64,000 nucleotides of DNA from Bacillus sp. NTK034 (GCF_017303275.1 NZ_JAFKOJ010000001.1:62001-126000), one strand, 5' to 3'; positions 1-8,476 are shown, numbered from the stretch's first letter. Program-made: numbers and translations. Notes: generated by a model not told the origin, from the sequence alone.

Positions 1-973
1 AGTGGAAACTTTCCTTGATGCAGTTCTGGCAATTGAAGAACATATTGATCCGTCTCTTATGAGGCCGAAGCTCTCATGGAGTACGGAAGATGAATATGAA
101 AGCAGCGGTGATACGGCAGCGTCTAGCCCTTATGATGATTTATGGGGGTTGGATGAAAGGAACAAAAAGCATGAGCCAAAGAAGAAGAAAAAGAAATTCC
201 CTCCAAAACCCGAAAAGGATTTACTGTTATTCATTGAAAGCTACAGCAGGGAGCTCACCGACTGGCAGCGGGATATATTAACTATGATGCGGGAAGAAAT
301 GCTCTATTTTTGGCCGCAGCTCGAAACAAAAATCATGAATGAGGGCTGGGCTTCCTATTGGCATCAGCGTATTTTAAGGGAAATGGATTTGACATCTGCA
401 GAAGCTCTTGAATTTGCCAAATTGAATGCAGGAGTGGTTCAGCCGTCCAGAACAGGAATCAATCCATATTATCTGGGACTGAAAATTTTTGAGGATATTG
501 AAGAGAGGTATAACAATCCGTCGGAGGAAATGAAGAGACGCGGTGTAGTGCCAGGTTCAGGCAGGGAAAAAATGTTTGAGGTACGTGAAATCGAATCAGA
601 CATTTCATTTTTGAGAAATTATTTAACAAAAGACCTTGTCATGAGAGAAGATATGTACCTTTTCCAAAAGCAGGGGAAGGATTATAAAATTGTTGATAAA
701 CAGTGGGAGCATGTTCGCGATCAGCTTGTCAGCATGCGTGTAAATGGAGGATTCCCATATTTAACGGTTAATGACGGCGACTATATGAAGAATGGAGAGC
801 TTTACCTTAAGCACTGGTTTGAAGGAGTTGAGCTGGATCTTAAATATCTTGAAAAAGTACTCCCATACGTATACCAGCTTTGGGGAAGAGGAGTCCATAT
901 GGAAACCATTGTTGAAGGCAAGAATATGCTTTTCACTTACGATGGGAAGAGCATTCATAGAAAATACTTATAA
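1..973 (+). CDS. spoVR: SpoVR family sporulation protein, C-terminal part (5' end outside window)
   Basis: The reading frame is already open at the left edge and ends at TAA 971-973, giving about 323 residues of a protein that is normally near 470. The fragment starts inside the conserved [20 protein letters not shown] stretch that I recognise from SpoVR, continues through a charged linker rich in Lys/Glu and ends in the conserved C-terminal half. SpoVR is needed for spore cortex formation in Bacillus subtilis; its biochemical role is unresolved. The first visible GTG is not a real start, only the first codon in view. A U-tract terminator follows directly, so the gene ends its own transcript. 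Identification is from family memory, not a search. Confidence 0.9.
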   Translation, partial: VETFLDAVLAIEEHIDPSLMRPKLSWSTEDEYESSGDTAASSPYDDLWGLDERNKKHEPKKKKKKFPPKPEKDLLLFIESYSRELTDWQRDILTMMREEMLYFWPQLETKIMNEGWASYWHQRILREMDLTSAEALEFAKLNAGVVQPSRTGINPYYLGLKIFEDIEERYNNPSEEMKRRGVVPGSGREKMFEVREIESDISFLRNYLTKDLVMREDMYLFQKQGKDYKIVDKQWEHVRDQLVSMRVNGGFPYLTVNDGDYMKNGELYLKHWFEGVELDLKYLEKVLPYVYQLWGRGVHMETIVEGKNMLFTYDGKSIHRKYL

Positions 974-983
974 TAATGGAGGA

Positions 984-1013
984 CGAACCACATCTGAAGT
1001 GGTTCGTTTTTTT
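984..1013 (+). terminator. Rho-independent terminator after spoVR
   Basis: An 8-bp stem (CGAACCAC with GTGGTTCG) around a short loop is followed by a run of seven T. Confidence 0.85.
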
Positions 1014-1200
1014 GGGTATTTAAAATAAACATGTTTATAAAGAAATGGGAACGATATAAACTAAATACTTTCTTCCTGGGGAGTATTGCAGTAATATTAA
1101 CGAGTACAAGCGGGGGTATTGGGAATAGGCTATTTGTTGAATTCCCAGTTACTGATATTTAGCTTGGATCCATTCAGAAACTGCAGGAAGGGTGATAATC

Positions 1201-1479
1201 TTGAAAATTACAGATTCAGCTCGGGACCTATTGAAGCAAGTGTTTCAAGAGAAAGATGCGGCCGGCATTAGAGTATACTTCGCGGGCTTTGGCTGAGGAG
1301 GCCCACAAATTGGACTGGCTCTGGATGAGCCGGAAGCAGACGATATAATCGAAACAATCAGTGAAATCCAGGTTGCATTTGACCCGGAAATCAAGCCGCA
1401 TACAGTAAGTATGATTCTGGACCATGATAAGGAAAATGAAAGACTGGTTTTGTTAGGCAATGAAAGCGACTGCTGCTAA
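1201..1479 (+). CDS. HesB/IscA-like small protein with in-frame TGA; candidate selenoprotein
   Basis: A TTG start at 1201, preceded by GGAAGGGTGAT, opens a frame of 92 codons ending at TAA 1477-1479, interrupted only by TGA at 1294-1296 (codon 32). The sequence before it is MKITDSARDLL...VYFAGFG and after it GGPQIGLALDEP, ending in SDCC. This matches the HesB/IscA-like family (A-type Fe-S carrier relatives), in which the residue after GFG is the first metal-ligand cysteine. A selenocysteine subgroup of HesB-like proteins is known. Homology continues cleanly on both sides of the TGA, with no shift, and a SECIS-like hairpin lies 18 nt downstream. The alternative is a TGC/TGT-to-TGA nonsense mutation. 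No Sec machinery is visible in this window. A terminator follows. Confidence 0.75.
1315..1333 (+). promoter_or_regulatory. Candidate bacterial SECIS hairpin
   Basis: CTGGCTC (1315-1321) pairs with GAGCCGG (1327-1333) around a 5-nt loop TGGAT, whose second base is G. The loop starts 25 nt after the UGA at 1294-1296. A short stem, small apical loop with an early G and roughly 16-37 nt distance from UGA are the features I recall for bacterial SECIS elements. The structure is inferred by eye. Confidence 0.55.
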
Positions 1480-1493
1480 GGCAAAAACAAAAG

Positions 1494-1514
1494 ACACCCG
1501 TTTGGGTGTTTTTC
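1494..1514 (+). terminator. Terminator after the HesB-like gene
   Basis: ACACCC and GGGTGT form a 6-bp stem with a GTTT loop, followed by TTTTCTTTT. Confidence 0.75.
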
Positions 1515-1533
1515 TTTTGAAAAAATTCAAATA

Positions 1534-1562
1534 TTGACTATATACCTTTTGGGGTATATAGT
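1534..1562 (+). promoter_or_regulatory. cstR promoter with overlapping CstR-type operator
   Basis: TTGACT (1534-1539) and TATAGT (1557-1562) are separated by 17 bp. The spacer holds the inverted repeat TATATACC-TTTT-GGGGTATATA (1539-1560), which resembles the G/C-tract operators of CsoR/CstR repressors. Placement between -35 and -10 suggests direct repression by the regulator encoded just downstream. Confidence 0.75.
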
Positions 1563-1681
1563 GTGAGTTGTAATGAATTAATATTGCAGATGATATTACG
1601 AGGTTGCTGCGCAAGGGTTTTGAATAAGTAATCATTCTCAATCCCTGATTGTCATTCCACCAAATAAATGGGGTGAAAAAT

Positions 1682-1942
1682 ATGGTATACGATGAAGGAT
1701 CAAAAAACCGAATCAAAAGAGCTGAGGGGCAGCTTAGGGGTATTTTGAAAATGATGGAAGATGAGAAGGATTGCAAATCTGTTACTACTCAACTAACTGC
1801 TTCCCGTTCTGCGATTGATAAAGCAATCGCGGTTATTGTCAGTCAAAATCTTGAACAGTGCATTATAGAAAATGCTGAAAAGGGTACAGCAAACTCAAGT
1901 ATTATTGAAGAGGCCGTCAACTTACTTGTTAAAAGCAGATAA
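1682..1942 (+). CDS. cstR: CstR-like persulfide-sensing repressor (CsoR/DUF156 family)
   Basis: This 86-residue, all-helical DUF156 protein has Cys31 and Cys60 in the usual sensor positions. Position 56, which is His in copper-sensing CsoR, is Asn, so copper sensing is unlikely and the protein fits CstR, which forms sulfur bridges between its two cysteines. ATG 1682 is chosen over an upstream start because GGGGTG sits 7 nt before it. It precedes a complete set of sulfurtransferase and persulfide genes, and matching TACCC/GGGTA operators overlap its own promoter and the two promoters downstream. The inferred role is repression of this locus until sulfane sulfur accumulates. B. subtilis YrkD is a likely counterpart. 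Confidence 0.88.
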   Translation: MVYDEGSKNRIKRAEGQLRGILKMMEDEKDCKSVTTQLTASRSAIDKAIAVIVSQNLEQCIIENAEKGTANSSIIEEAVNLLVKSR

Positions 1943-1949
1943 AAGACTG

Positions 1950-1994
1950 TTGACTTCCTCATTTTTTTTAGTTAGTATATACCCTGTAGGGTAT
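1950..1994 (+). promoter_or_regulatory. Second promoter and CstR-type operator
   Basis: TTGACT (1950-1955) is followed 17 bp later by TAGTAT. The perfect inverted repeat ATACCC-TGTA-GGGTAT (1979-1994) overlaps the start region, just before the membrane rhodanese gene. Confidence 0.65.
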
Positions 1995-2023
1995 TAATGA
2001 AATCTGTAATTGGAGGTTATCAA

Positions 2024-2383
2024 ATGACCATTGTAAATGGAGTTATTATTGCTCTTCTTATTATCTTTTTAGTTCGAAAAATGATTCCAGTTAAAGGAGT
2101 CAGGCAGATGACACCTGCTCAGCTGCAAAACGAACAAAAGGATAATAACAAGCAATATATTGATGTGAGAACACCTGCAGAGTATAAACGATTCCATGTT
2201 CCGGGATTTGTCAATATGCCTCTTCATCAGCTTCACCAGAAAAAGAGCCAGCTATCAAAGGATCAGGAAGTAGTTGTCATGTGCCAAAGTGGAATGAGAA
2301 GCAGCAAAGCGAGCAAAATCCTGAAGAAAGAAGGCTTTAAAAATATAACAAATATCAGAGGCGGACTGAGCGCCTGGAGATAA
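2024..2383 (+). CDS. Membrane-anchored single-domain rhodanese
   Basis: 119 residues. The N-terminus holds one transmembrane helix (about residues 3-17, IVNGVIIALLIIFLV), followed by a rhodanese domain with active-site loop CQSGMR (Cys87). It would move sulfane sulfur through a cysteine persulfide close to the cytoplasmic membrane. ATG 2024 has GGAGG 7 nt upstream and is preferred over an in-frame ATG at 1997. It is the first gene behind the second CstR-type operator and is followed 15 nt later by another rhodanese gene. The physiological sulfur donor and acceptor cannot be read from the sequence. Confidence 0.85.
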   Translation: MTIVNGVIIALLIIFLVRKMIPVKGVRQMTPAQLQNEQKDNNKQYIDVRTPAEYKRFHVPGFVNMPLHQLHQKKSQLSKDQEVVVMCQSGMRSSKASKILKKEGFKNITNIRGGLSAWR

Positions 2384-2398
2384 GGGAGGATATTTCAT

Positions 2399-2695
2399 AT
2401 GAAAACTATGACTGCAAAGGATGCTGAGCAGAAAATAGCTGCCGGGAAACCTTTGAATTTAATCGATGTGCGTGAGGTGGATGAAATTAAGGAAGGGAAG
2501 ATTCCATCAGCCATTCATATTCCGCTTGGATTAATTGAATTCCGCATGCATGAACTGGATAATAATAAAGAATATGTAATGGTTTGCAGATCAGGCAGCC
2601 GCAGTGGACTAGCTGCCCGTTTTCTTGAAAGCCAGGGTTTTAGCGTGATCAATATGAGCGGCGGTATGATGAACTGGGAAGGTCCCATAGAATAA
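2399..2695 (+). CDS. Cytosolic single-domain rhodanese
   Basis: 98 residues forming one complete rhodanese domain, with the conserved DVRE near residue 23 and the active-site loop CRSGSRS (Cys63). There is no signal peptide or membrane segment, so it is soluble. GGGAGGA precedes ATG 2399. It probably forms a two-gene unit with the membrane rhodanese upstream and gives the locus a second free sulfurtransferase besides the two rhodanese domains found in fusions further down. Confidence 0.85.
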   Translation: MKTMTAKDAEQKIAAGKPLNLIDVREVDEIKEGKIPSAIHIPLGLIEFRMHELDNNKEYVMVCRSGSRSGLAARFLESQGFSVINMSGGMMNWEGPIE

Positions 2696-2721
2696 CTTGA
2701 TGTTCGAAAAGAAAAGGGGTA

Positions 2722-2766
2722 TTGACAGAAAGTAAAGCATACTTTAATATATACCCCGCAAGGTAT
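2722..2766 (+). promoter_or_regulatory. Third promoter with CstR-type operator, ahead of the dsrE-tauE genes
   Basis: TTGACA (2722-2727), 17 bp, then TAATAT (2745-2750): close to the sigma-A consensus. The inverted repeat ATACC-CCGCAA-GGTAT (2751-2766) follows directly. Confidence 0.7.
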
Positions 2767-2819
2767 GTAGACGTGGTTACCAATAACAATATAAACTTTA
2801 TTTTTTTTGATTATATGAA

Positions 2820-2833
2820 TACCCATTAGGGTA
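2820..2833 (+). promoter_or_regulatory. Additional CstR-type operator in the leader
   Basis: TACCC-ATTA-GGGTA is a perfect inverted repeat 15 nt before the dsrE start, in addition to the operator at 2751-2766. Two sites about 68 bp apart could allow cooperative repression. Confidence 0.5.
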
Positions 2834-2848
2834 AAAGGAGGAAGAAGA

Positions 2849-3325
2849 ATGGATAAGAAGAAGACAACGATTGTTCTATTCAGCGGAGATTATGACAAGG
2901 TGATGGCAGCTTATATCATTGCGAACGGAGCAGCTGCTTATGACCATGAGGTAACAATTTTTCACACTTTTTGGGGACTGAATGCTCTAAGGAAAGATGA
3001 GCCTATTCAAGTGAAAAAATCATTTTTGGAAAAAATGTTTGGAAAAATGATGCCTAGGGGCCCTGAAAAAATGGGTCTTTCAAAAATGAATATGGGAGGC
3101 ATGGGTCCAAAAATGATTAAAGATATAATGAAAAAGCACAACACGATGCCAGTAAAAGATTTGATTGATATGGCAAAAGAACAGGATATTAAGCTGGTAG
3201 CCTGTCAGATGACAGTGGATCTTCTGGGCTTTAAACCAGATGAAATTATTGATGGCGTTGAATATGCTGGTGTAGCAGCGTACCTGGCAGATGCAGAAGA
3301 TGGAAATGTAAATTTATTCATCTAA
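2849..3325 (+). CDS. DsrE/DsrF/DrsH-like sulfur-relay protein (YrkE-like)
   Basis: 158 residues with the DsrE-type start (IVLFSGDYDKVMAAYIIANG) and a single conserved Cys119 in LVACQMTVDLLG. A Met/Lys/Gly-rich insert lies at about residues 60-100. Family members carry sulfur as a persulfide and pass it between TusA and other partners. The next genes encode TusA domains, which supports that role. Because it stands first behind the third promoter, it probably heads the transcript running to tauE. In staphylococcal CstA a DsrE-like domain is fused to TusA and rhodanese; here it is separate. Confidence 0.85.
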   Translation: MDKKKTTIVLFSGDYDKVMAAYIIANGAAAYDHEVTIFHTFWGLNALRKDEPIQVKKSFLEKMFGKMMPRGPEKMGLSKMNMGGMGPKMIKDIMKKHNTMPVKDLIDMAKEQDIKLVACQMTVDLLGFKPDEIIDGVEYAGVAAYLADAEDGNVNLFI

Positions 3326-3355
3326 ACCAAATTTTTAAAATAGGGGGATATCTAA

Positions 3356-3934
3356 ATGAAAACATTAAAAGCAAACTTTACGGTAGATGCAAAAGGCCTT
3401 GCTTGCCCAATGCCAATTGTAAGAACAAAAAAGGCAATTAATAATCTAAACCCTGGTGAAGTACTTGAGGTACTTGCAACGGATAAAGGTTCAAAGGCAG
3501 ATATTCTGGCCTGGTCAAAAAGTTCGGGACATCAATATCTTGGGACAATCGAAGAAGGTGATGTACTTATGCACTATATCCGCAAAGCAAGTGAAAATGA
3601 AGAGCGAGAAGCAGCAAATTTTGAGACTATTGCTTCTAACGAAGATCTTAAAAAAGAACTTGAATCAAATTCAGAGATTGTTGTACTTGATGTAAGGGAA
3701 CCCGCTGAATATGCATTTGGACATATTCCAAACGCTGTTTCCATTCCTTTTGGCGAACTTGAAGAACGAATAGGCGAGCTGGATAAAGATAAAAAGATAT
3801 ATGTAGTATGCCGTACAGGCAGCCGCAGTGATATGGCTTCACAGGCATTAACCAAAAAAGGCTTCTCGAACATAATTAATGTAGTGCCGGGAATGTCTGG
3901 CTGGAATGGACCGACAGAAACTAAAGTGAATTAA
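3356..3934 (+). CDS. TusA-rhodanese fusion sulfurtransferase (YrkF/CstA-like)
   Basis: 192 residues. The N-terminal TusA domain carries the CPMP motif (Cys17), followed by a linker and a C-terminal rhodanese domain with loop CRTGSRSD (Cys152). The two cysteines would pass a persulfide from one to the other. B. subtilis YrkF has the same two-domain layout, and S. aureus CstA adds a DsrE domain, supplied here by the preceding gene. RBS GGGGGAT lies ahead of ATG 3356. It is followed by the persulfide dioxygenase fusion after a 40-bp gap. Confidence 0.88.
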   Translation: MKTLKANFTVDAKGLACPMPIVRTKKAINNLNPGEVLEVLATDKGSKADILAWSKSSGHQYLGTIEEGDVLMHYIRKASENEEREAANFETIASNEDLKKELESNSEIVVLDVREPAEYAFGHIPNAVSIPFGELEERIGELDKDKKIYVVCRTGSRSDMASQALTKKGFSNIINVVPGMSGWNGPTETKVN

Positions 3935-3974
3935 AAAATTTTATAATAAAATATACATCAGGGGGTATAAGTTT

Positions 3975-5096
3975 ATGAAAGCAATGACTGCTAAAGAAGT
4001 AACAAGGAAGGTTATTCAAAATGAAGAGCTATTTATACTAGATGTGCGCAATGAAAGTGACTTTAATGATTGGAAAATCGAAGGTAAACATTTCGAACAT
4101 CTTAACATTCCTTACTTCGATCTTCTTGATGGAGTAGAGCCTATTCTTGATAAAATTCCAGCTGATAAAGAGATTTTAGTAGTGTGTGCAAAAGAAGGTT
4201 CTTCCGTAATGGTCGCAGAAATGCTTGAAGAAGCAGGACGCGATGCTTCCTATCTGACAGGCGGGATGAAATCATGGAGTGAGCACCTTGAGCCAGTTAA
4301 AGTGGGCGATTTGAAGGGTGGCGGAGAAATCTATCAATTCGTCCGCATCGGAAAAGGCTGCCTATCTTACATGGTGATTTCAAACGGTGAAGCTGCAATC
4401 GTGGATGCAACAAGAATGACAGACGTATTTACTGATTTTGCTGCCGAAAAGAATGCGGAGATCAAGCATGTCTTTGATACACACCTGCATGCAGATCATA
4501 TTTCAGGCGGACGCAAAATTGCTGAAAAAACGGGTGCTTCTTACTGGCTTCCTCCTAAGGATGCAGAAGAAGTAACATTTGAATTCAGCCGTCTTGAAGA
4601 TGAAAATGAGGTAATGATTGGTTCTGCTAAGATCAGCATTCAAGCTGTTTATTCACCAGGCCATACAATTGGATCAACATCATTTGTGGTAGATGATCAG
4701 TACCTTCTATCAGGCGATATTCTATTCATCGATTCAATTGGCCGACCGGACCTTGCAGGAAAAGCCGGTGACTGGGCTGGCGATTTAAGAGAGACACTTT
4801 ATAAGCGCTATAAGGAGCTATCAAGTGAATTAGTTGTTATGCCTGCACACTTCATGATCATTGATGAGTTGAATGAAGATGGCAGTGTTTCTGGGAAACT
4901 TGGCACATTATTTGCTGAAAATCATGGTTTAAATATTGATGACGAAGGAGAGTTCAGAAAATTAGTTTCTGAAAATCTTCCACCTCAGCCAAATGCTTAT
5001 CAGGAAATCCGCGAAACAAATATGGGGAAAATCAGCCCCGATGAAGAAAAACAGAGAGAGATGGAAATCGGTCCTAACCGCTGTGCTGTAAGATAA
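3975..5096 (+). CDS. Rhodanese-persulfide dioxygenase fusion (CstB/YrkH-like)
   Basis: 373 residues. The N-terminal rhodanese domain (about 1-105) has Cys71 in CAKEGSS. A metallo-beta-lactamase domain follows with THLHADH (169-175), a further ligand His230 in PGHTIGS, and Asp248 in SGDILF, as in ETHE1-type non-heme-iron persulfide dioxygenases. The tail ends GPNRCAVR. The expected reaction is oxidation of low-molecular-weight persulfide to sulfite or thiosulfate with O2. The TauE exporter at the end of the operon could then remove the sulfite. The 5' side holds TATAC...GTATA (3952-3969) around the ribosome site GGGGG, which may be a weak extra operator. Confidence 0.9.
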   Translation: MKAMTAKEVTRKVIQNEELFILDVRNESDFNDWKIEGKHFEHLNIPYFDLLDGVEPILDKIPADKEILVVCAKEGSSVMVAEMLEEAGRDASYLTGGMKSWSEHLEPVKVGDLKGGGEIYQFVRIGKGCLSYMVISNGEAAIVDATRMTDVFTDFAAEKNAEIKHVFDTHLHADHISGGRKIAEKTGASYWLPPKDAEEVTFEFSRLEDENEVMIGSAKISIQAVYSPGHTIGSTSFVVDDQYLLSGDILFIDSIGRPDLAGKAGDWAGDLRETLYKRYKELSSELVVMPAHFMIIDELNEDGSVSGKLGTLFAENHGLNIDDEGEFRKLVSENLPPQPNAYQEIRETNMGKISPDEEKQREMEIGPNRCAVR

Positions 5097-5153
5097 TTAC
5101 CTGAATTCAAAAACTTTAGCATAGATAATTTAAAAAACTGGAGGAATGAAAAC

Positions 5154-5381
5154 ATGAACACGGCAAAAGTACTGGATGCAAAAGGTTTAGCTTGTCCAAT
5201 GCCAATCGTAAAAACAAAGAAAGCGATAGGGGAAATCGAATCAGGCCAGGTGCTTGAAGTTCATACAACCGACAAAGGCGCAGTCAAAGACTTGGCTGCC
5301 TGGACAGAGTCAACAGGACATGAACTTTTAAAACATGAGGATGACAACGGAATTTTAAAGTTCTGGATAAAAAAGGGCTAA
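5154..5381 (+). CDS. TusA family sulfur carrier (YrkI-like)
   Basis: 75 residues, one complete TusA domain with Cys14 in [15 protein letters not shown]. It closely resembles the TusA half of the fusion protein upstream, which points to an internal duplication within the operon. RBS GGAGG precedes ATG 5154. It would shuttle persulfide sulfur between the rhodaneses and DsrE. Confidence 0.9.
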   Translation: MNTAKVLDAKGLACPMPIVKTKKAIGEIESGQVLEVHTTDKGAVKDLAAWTESTGHELLKHEDDNGILKFWIKKG

Positions 5382-5392
5382 TCTATTGAAAG

Positions 5393-5420
5393 GTAAAAGG
5401 GGGTTTCTACTCCCTTTTAT
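5393..5420 (+). other. Intercistronic hairpin between tusA and tauE
   Basis: GTAAAAGGG pairs with CCCTTTTAT around a loop of about 10 nt. No clear U-tract follows (the next bases are CGCTAAAAGGAGG), so partial termination or mRNA processing is more likely than a full stop. Confidence 0.5.
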
Positions 5421-5443
5421 CGCTAAAAGGAGGAGATAGCCAC

Positions 5444-6223
5444 ATGGATTTAACTTTTTTTATCGTTATATTTTTAATTGGTTTTATCGGGTCTTACATT
5501 TCCGGCATGGTAGGAATTGGCGGCTCAATCATTAAATACCCTATGCTTTTATACATTCCGCCATTATTTGGATTAGCTGCTTTTTCTGCTCACGAAGTAT
5601 CCGGAATCAGTGCAGTACAGGTGTTTTTTGCAACAATAGGGGGGGTCTGGGCTTACAGAAAAGGCGGATACCTGAATAAAACACTTATTATTTATATGGG
5701 TTCAGCAATACTAATCGGAAGTTTAATCGGAAGCTATGGTTCAAGGTTTATGACTGAAGGCGGCATCAATCTTGTATATGGTGTATTGGCTTTAATTGCC
5801 GCAGTCATGATGTTCGTGCCGAAAAAAGGCTTGGATGATATACCTTTGGATCAAGTAAAGTTCAACAAATGGCTTGCAGCCTTCTATGCTTTGATTGTCG
5901 GCATCGGAGCTGGAATAGTAGGTGCAGCAGGTGCATTTTTACTGGTTCCTATTATGCTGGTTGTATTGAGGATCCCTACCAGGATGACGATTGCGACATC
6001 ACTGGCCATCACGTTTATTTCATCAATTGGATCTACAGCTGGAAAATTGGCAACCGGCCAGGTGGACTATATTCCTGCTGCCATAATGATAATTGCCAGC
6101 TTAATGGCTTCTCCATTAGGAGCTGCTGCAGGAAAAAGAGTAAACACAAAAATTCTTCAAGTCATTTTGGCAGTTTTAATTCTGGCAACATCAATCAAAA
6201 TCTGGATGGATATTTTTAATTAA
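5444..6223 (+). CDS. TauE/SafE family sulfite/organosulfonate exporter (YrkJ-like)
   Basis: 259 residues with eight or so hydrophobic helices and the duplicated TauE/SafE signature: [15 protein letters not shown] near the N-terminus and [15 protein letters not shown] in the second half. The family exports sulfite or related anions. As the last gene behind a persulfide dioxygenase it is probably the sulfite exit route, as proposed for the cst and yrk loci. AAAGGAGGAG precedes ATG 5444, and a terminator follows. Confidence 0.88.
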   Translation: MDLTFFIVIFLIGFIGSYISGMVGIGGSIIKYPMLLYIPPLFGLAAFSAHEVSGISAVQVFFATIGGVWAYRKGGYLNKTLIIYMGSAILIGSLIGSYGSRFMTEGGINLVYGVLALIAAVMMFVPKKGLDDIPLDQVKFNKWLAAFYALIVGIGAGIVGAAGAFLLVPIMLVVLRIPTRMTIATSLAITFISSIGSTAGKLATGQVDYIPAAIMIIASLMASPLGAAAGKRVNTKILQVILAVLILATSIKIWMDIFN

Positions 6224-6229
6224 TAGGGA

Positions 6230-6255
6230 GGGGGCAGCGGACGCTGTTCCCTTTT
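6230..6255 (+). terminator. Terminator of the sulfur operon
   Basis: GGGGGCAGCG pairs with CGCTGTTCCC (two G-U pairs), followed by TTTT. Confidence 0.8.
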
Positions 6256-6279
6256 AGTTTAATCACTTTGATATTTATC

Positions 6280-7173
6280 TTAGTGAATGGCTTTCTTTTT
6301 GAATCTGCCTCCTCTCACTTCAGCAATATCTGCAACTGCTAAAAAAGCACTCGGATCTATTTCTTCGACAATGGATTTTAACTTTGCTTCCTCAAGTCTG
6401 GTAATGACACAAAAAATTACTTTTTTGTCATCCCCAGTGTATGCGCCTTCCCCATTTAAGTAGGTAACGCCTCGTCCCAGCCGTGCCATAATCGCTTCGC
6501 CGATTACCTTATGCTGGTCGCTGATGATCCAGGCAGATTTAGATTCATCCAGTCCGCTGATGACAACATCAATTGTCTTGAAAGCAATGAAATATGCAAG
6601 GATTGAGTACATGGCCCGGTTCCAGCCGAAAACAAAGCCTGCAGTAGCAAAAATGAAGATATTGAAAAACATGATGATTTCCCCGACAGAGAACGGGAGT
6701 TTTTTATTTACGAGAATGGCCAGTATCTCAGTTCCATCTAAAGATCCCCCATATCTGATTACCATACCGACACCAACGCCAAGAACAATGCCGCCAAATA
6801 CTGTTGCTAACAGCAAGTCCTCTGTAAACACGGGAACGTCATGCAAGAGGAGGGTGGTGGCTGATAATACCGCTATGCCCAGCAATGTAGACAAAGCAAA
6901 GGTTTTCCCTATCTGTTTATATCCGATGTAAAAAAATGGAATATTCAAGATAAAAATAAACCAGCCGAGTTTCCAGCCGGACAAGTGAGAGAGGATAATG
7001 GAGATTCCTACTATTCCGCCATCCAGAATTTTATTGGGGACCAGGAACTCTTCGATTCCGACACCCATAAGTATGGCACCAAGTATGATGAAGAAAATCC
7101 TTTTTGCAAGCTTGCCTTTAGTCAACCCTTTATGTACATTTGCTTCAACAGCAGTTTCAAGTGAAACGTTCAT
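6280..7173 (-). CDS. YitT family membrane protein (DUF161/DUF2179)
   Basis: 297 residues. Five or six hydrophobic helices fill the first two thirds (for example IFFIILGAILMGVGIEEFLV and GIVLGVGVGMVIRYGGSLDG), followed by the soluble DUF2179 domain (about 210-290) ending with EVRGGRFKKK. The GGSLDGTEILAILVNKK segment is typical. B. subtilis has several paralogues (YitT, YqfU, YpjC, YvjA and others); I cannot tell which one this is. The substrate is unknown. RBS GGGGGTC precedes the start. It is convergent with the sulfur operon and appears monocistronic. Confidence 0.85.
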   Translation of the reverse strand: MNVSLETAVEANVHKGLTKGKLAKRIFFIILGAILMGVGIEEFLVPNKILDGGIVGISIILSHLSGWKLGWFIFILNIPFFYIGYKQIGKTFALSTLLGIAVLSATTLLLHDVPVFTEDLLLATVFGGIVLGVGVGMVIRYGGSLDGTEILAILVNKKLPFSVGEIIMFFNIFIFATAGFVFGWNRAMYSILAYFIAFKTIDVVISGLDESKSAWIISDQHKVIGEAIMARLGRGVTYLNGEGAYTGDDKKVIFCVITRLEEAKLKSIVEEIDPSAFLAVADIAEVRGGRFKKKAIH

Positions 7174-7536
7174 AAATGACCCCCATTTTAAGTGATGAAA
7201 AATTAATATATGTATTAAACACTGTCAGACTGAACGAGCATCTTTAATGAGCTAATAACATAATATGATAGCTTGTGCCATTATAGCTCAAATTAATTAT
7301 TCGATAAGACGACTATATCTAATTATAACATTTCTTATATTAAATGAGGGATATCGAGTTTTATACTGATAAGTTGTTTGTCCTTATAAGGATAAATCCC
7401 GTTTTGGCGGAAATGGATCTTTTTTATTTATCTATCAAAAATGGAATGAATATTTTATTAAAATACGATTAGCTCAAAGGTCTTCGGGGAAATAAACACA
7501 TACAAGCTATAAGCTGATTAAGGGAGGAGTAGTAAA
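7174..7536. other. Intergenic region between divergent yitT-like and yihY-like genes
   Basis: About 360 bp of AT-rich DNA carrying the promoters of both divergent genes, although I could not fix either with confidence. It contains the 12-bp perfect palindrome TCCTTATAAGGA at 7381-7392. No small ORF with a ribosome site was found. Confidence 0.4.
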
Positions 7537-8439
7537 ATGCATAAGGTTATTCAATTTGGCAAGAAGCTCGGAAAGGAATTTAAGAATGATCGGGCAACCG
7601 GGCTTGCAGCCGAACAAGCCTATTATTATATGCTCTCCGTTTTTCCTTTGTTAATTCTGCTCATCTCCATTGTTCCATATCTTTCACTGGATCCTCAAAA
7701 AGCATTATCTTTCTTGCAGAGTGTAATGCCGTCAGATTCATTTAATGTTATTGAAGATAATGTAGTGGATATCATTACGAAGCCGAATGGCGGACTGCTG
7801 ACGTTCGGTATCATAGGTACTTTATGGTCCGCTTCTAATGGAATGCAGGCTTTCATAAGAGCCATGAATGACGCCTTTGATGTGGAGGAAACGAGGTCAT
7901 TTATAAAATCAAGACTGATATCCATAGGTTTGACTCTGGGTTTGCTGGCAGCATTCATCATTGCTATGGTTCTTCCCGTGTTCGGAAAAATTATCATGAA
8001 CTTTGTAGAGAATTTTATTAATATACCTGATGGGATGCAGATACTTATCAATGTATTGAGATGGGCCATTGCTTTTGTGATCATGGTTACAGTCCTGGCC
8101 ATTCTTTATAAGGTGGCACCGAATAAACATTTTCCTTTCAAACAGGTCTTGCCGGGCGCAATAGCCGCAACTGTTATGTGGCAGCTTATATCTTTTGGGT
8201 TGTCCTTTTATGTAAGCAATTTTGGGAATTATTCCGCCACATACGGAAGCCTTGGCGGAGTCATTGTATTAATGCTATGGTTCTTTTTAACCGGACTTGC
8301 ACTTGTTATTGGCGGGGAAATCAGTGCCCTCTATCACAGGAATAATACATTCAAGCCGGGCAGCGGAAAGAAAGGTGACAAAGAAAGTTCCAAGGTACAA
8401 ACAGATGCAGAAGCATATCGTACACTTTCAATAAAATAG
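7537..8439 (+). CDS. YihY/BrkB family membrane protein (YfkH-like)
   Basis: 300 residues with the YihY-family N-terminus (GLAAEQAYYYMLSVFPLLI), about six transmembrane helices and the conserved YGSLGGVIVLMLWFFLTGLALVIGGE near the end, followed by a polar Lys/Ser-rich tail of about 30 residues. The family was once annotated as ribonuclease BN in error; the true function is not established. GGGAGG precedes ATG 7537. The gene ends in a terminator shared with the convergent DUF948 gene. Confidence 0.85.
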   Translation: MHKVIQFGKKLGKEFKNDRATGLAAEQAYYYMLSVFPLLILLISIVPYLSLDPQKALSFLQSVMPSDSFNVIEDNVVDIITKPNGGLLTFGIIGTLWSASNGMQAFIRAMNDAFDVEETRSFIKSRLISIGLTLGLLAAFIIAMVLPVFGKIIMNFVENFINIPDGMQILINVLRWAIAFVIMVTVLAILYKVAPNKHFPFKQVLPGAIAATVMWQLISFGLSFYVSNFGNYSATYGSLGGVIVLMLWFFLTGLALVIGGEISALYHRNNTFKPGSGKKGDKESSKVQTDAEAYRTLSIK

Positions 8440-8443
8440 GAAA

Positions 8444-8476
8444 AAATAAAACGAGGGCTCAGCCCTCGTTTTATTT
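8444..8476. terminator. Bidirectional terminator
   Basis: A 16-bp perfect inverted repeat (AAATAAAACGAGGGCT and its complement) around a single C. It has A-runs and T-runs on both sides and overlaps the stop codon of the convergent gene. Confidence 0.9.

Noticed and set aside
1031-1162. 43-codon frame between spoVR and the HesB-like gene
   Set aside because: There is no ribosome site ahead of the ATG and no recognisable sequence; it directly follows a terminator.
1682-1942. Copper-sensing CsoR
   Set aside because: Position 56 is Asn, not the His ligand of the Cys-His-Cys copper site, and the neighbouring genes are for sulfur, not copper.
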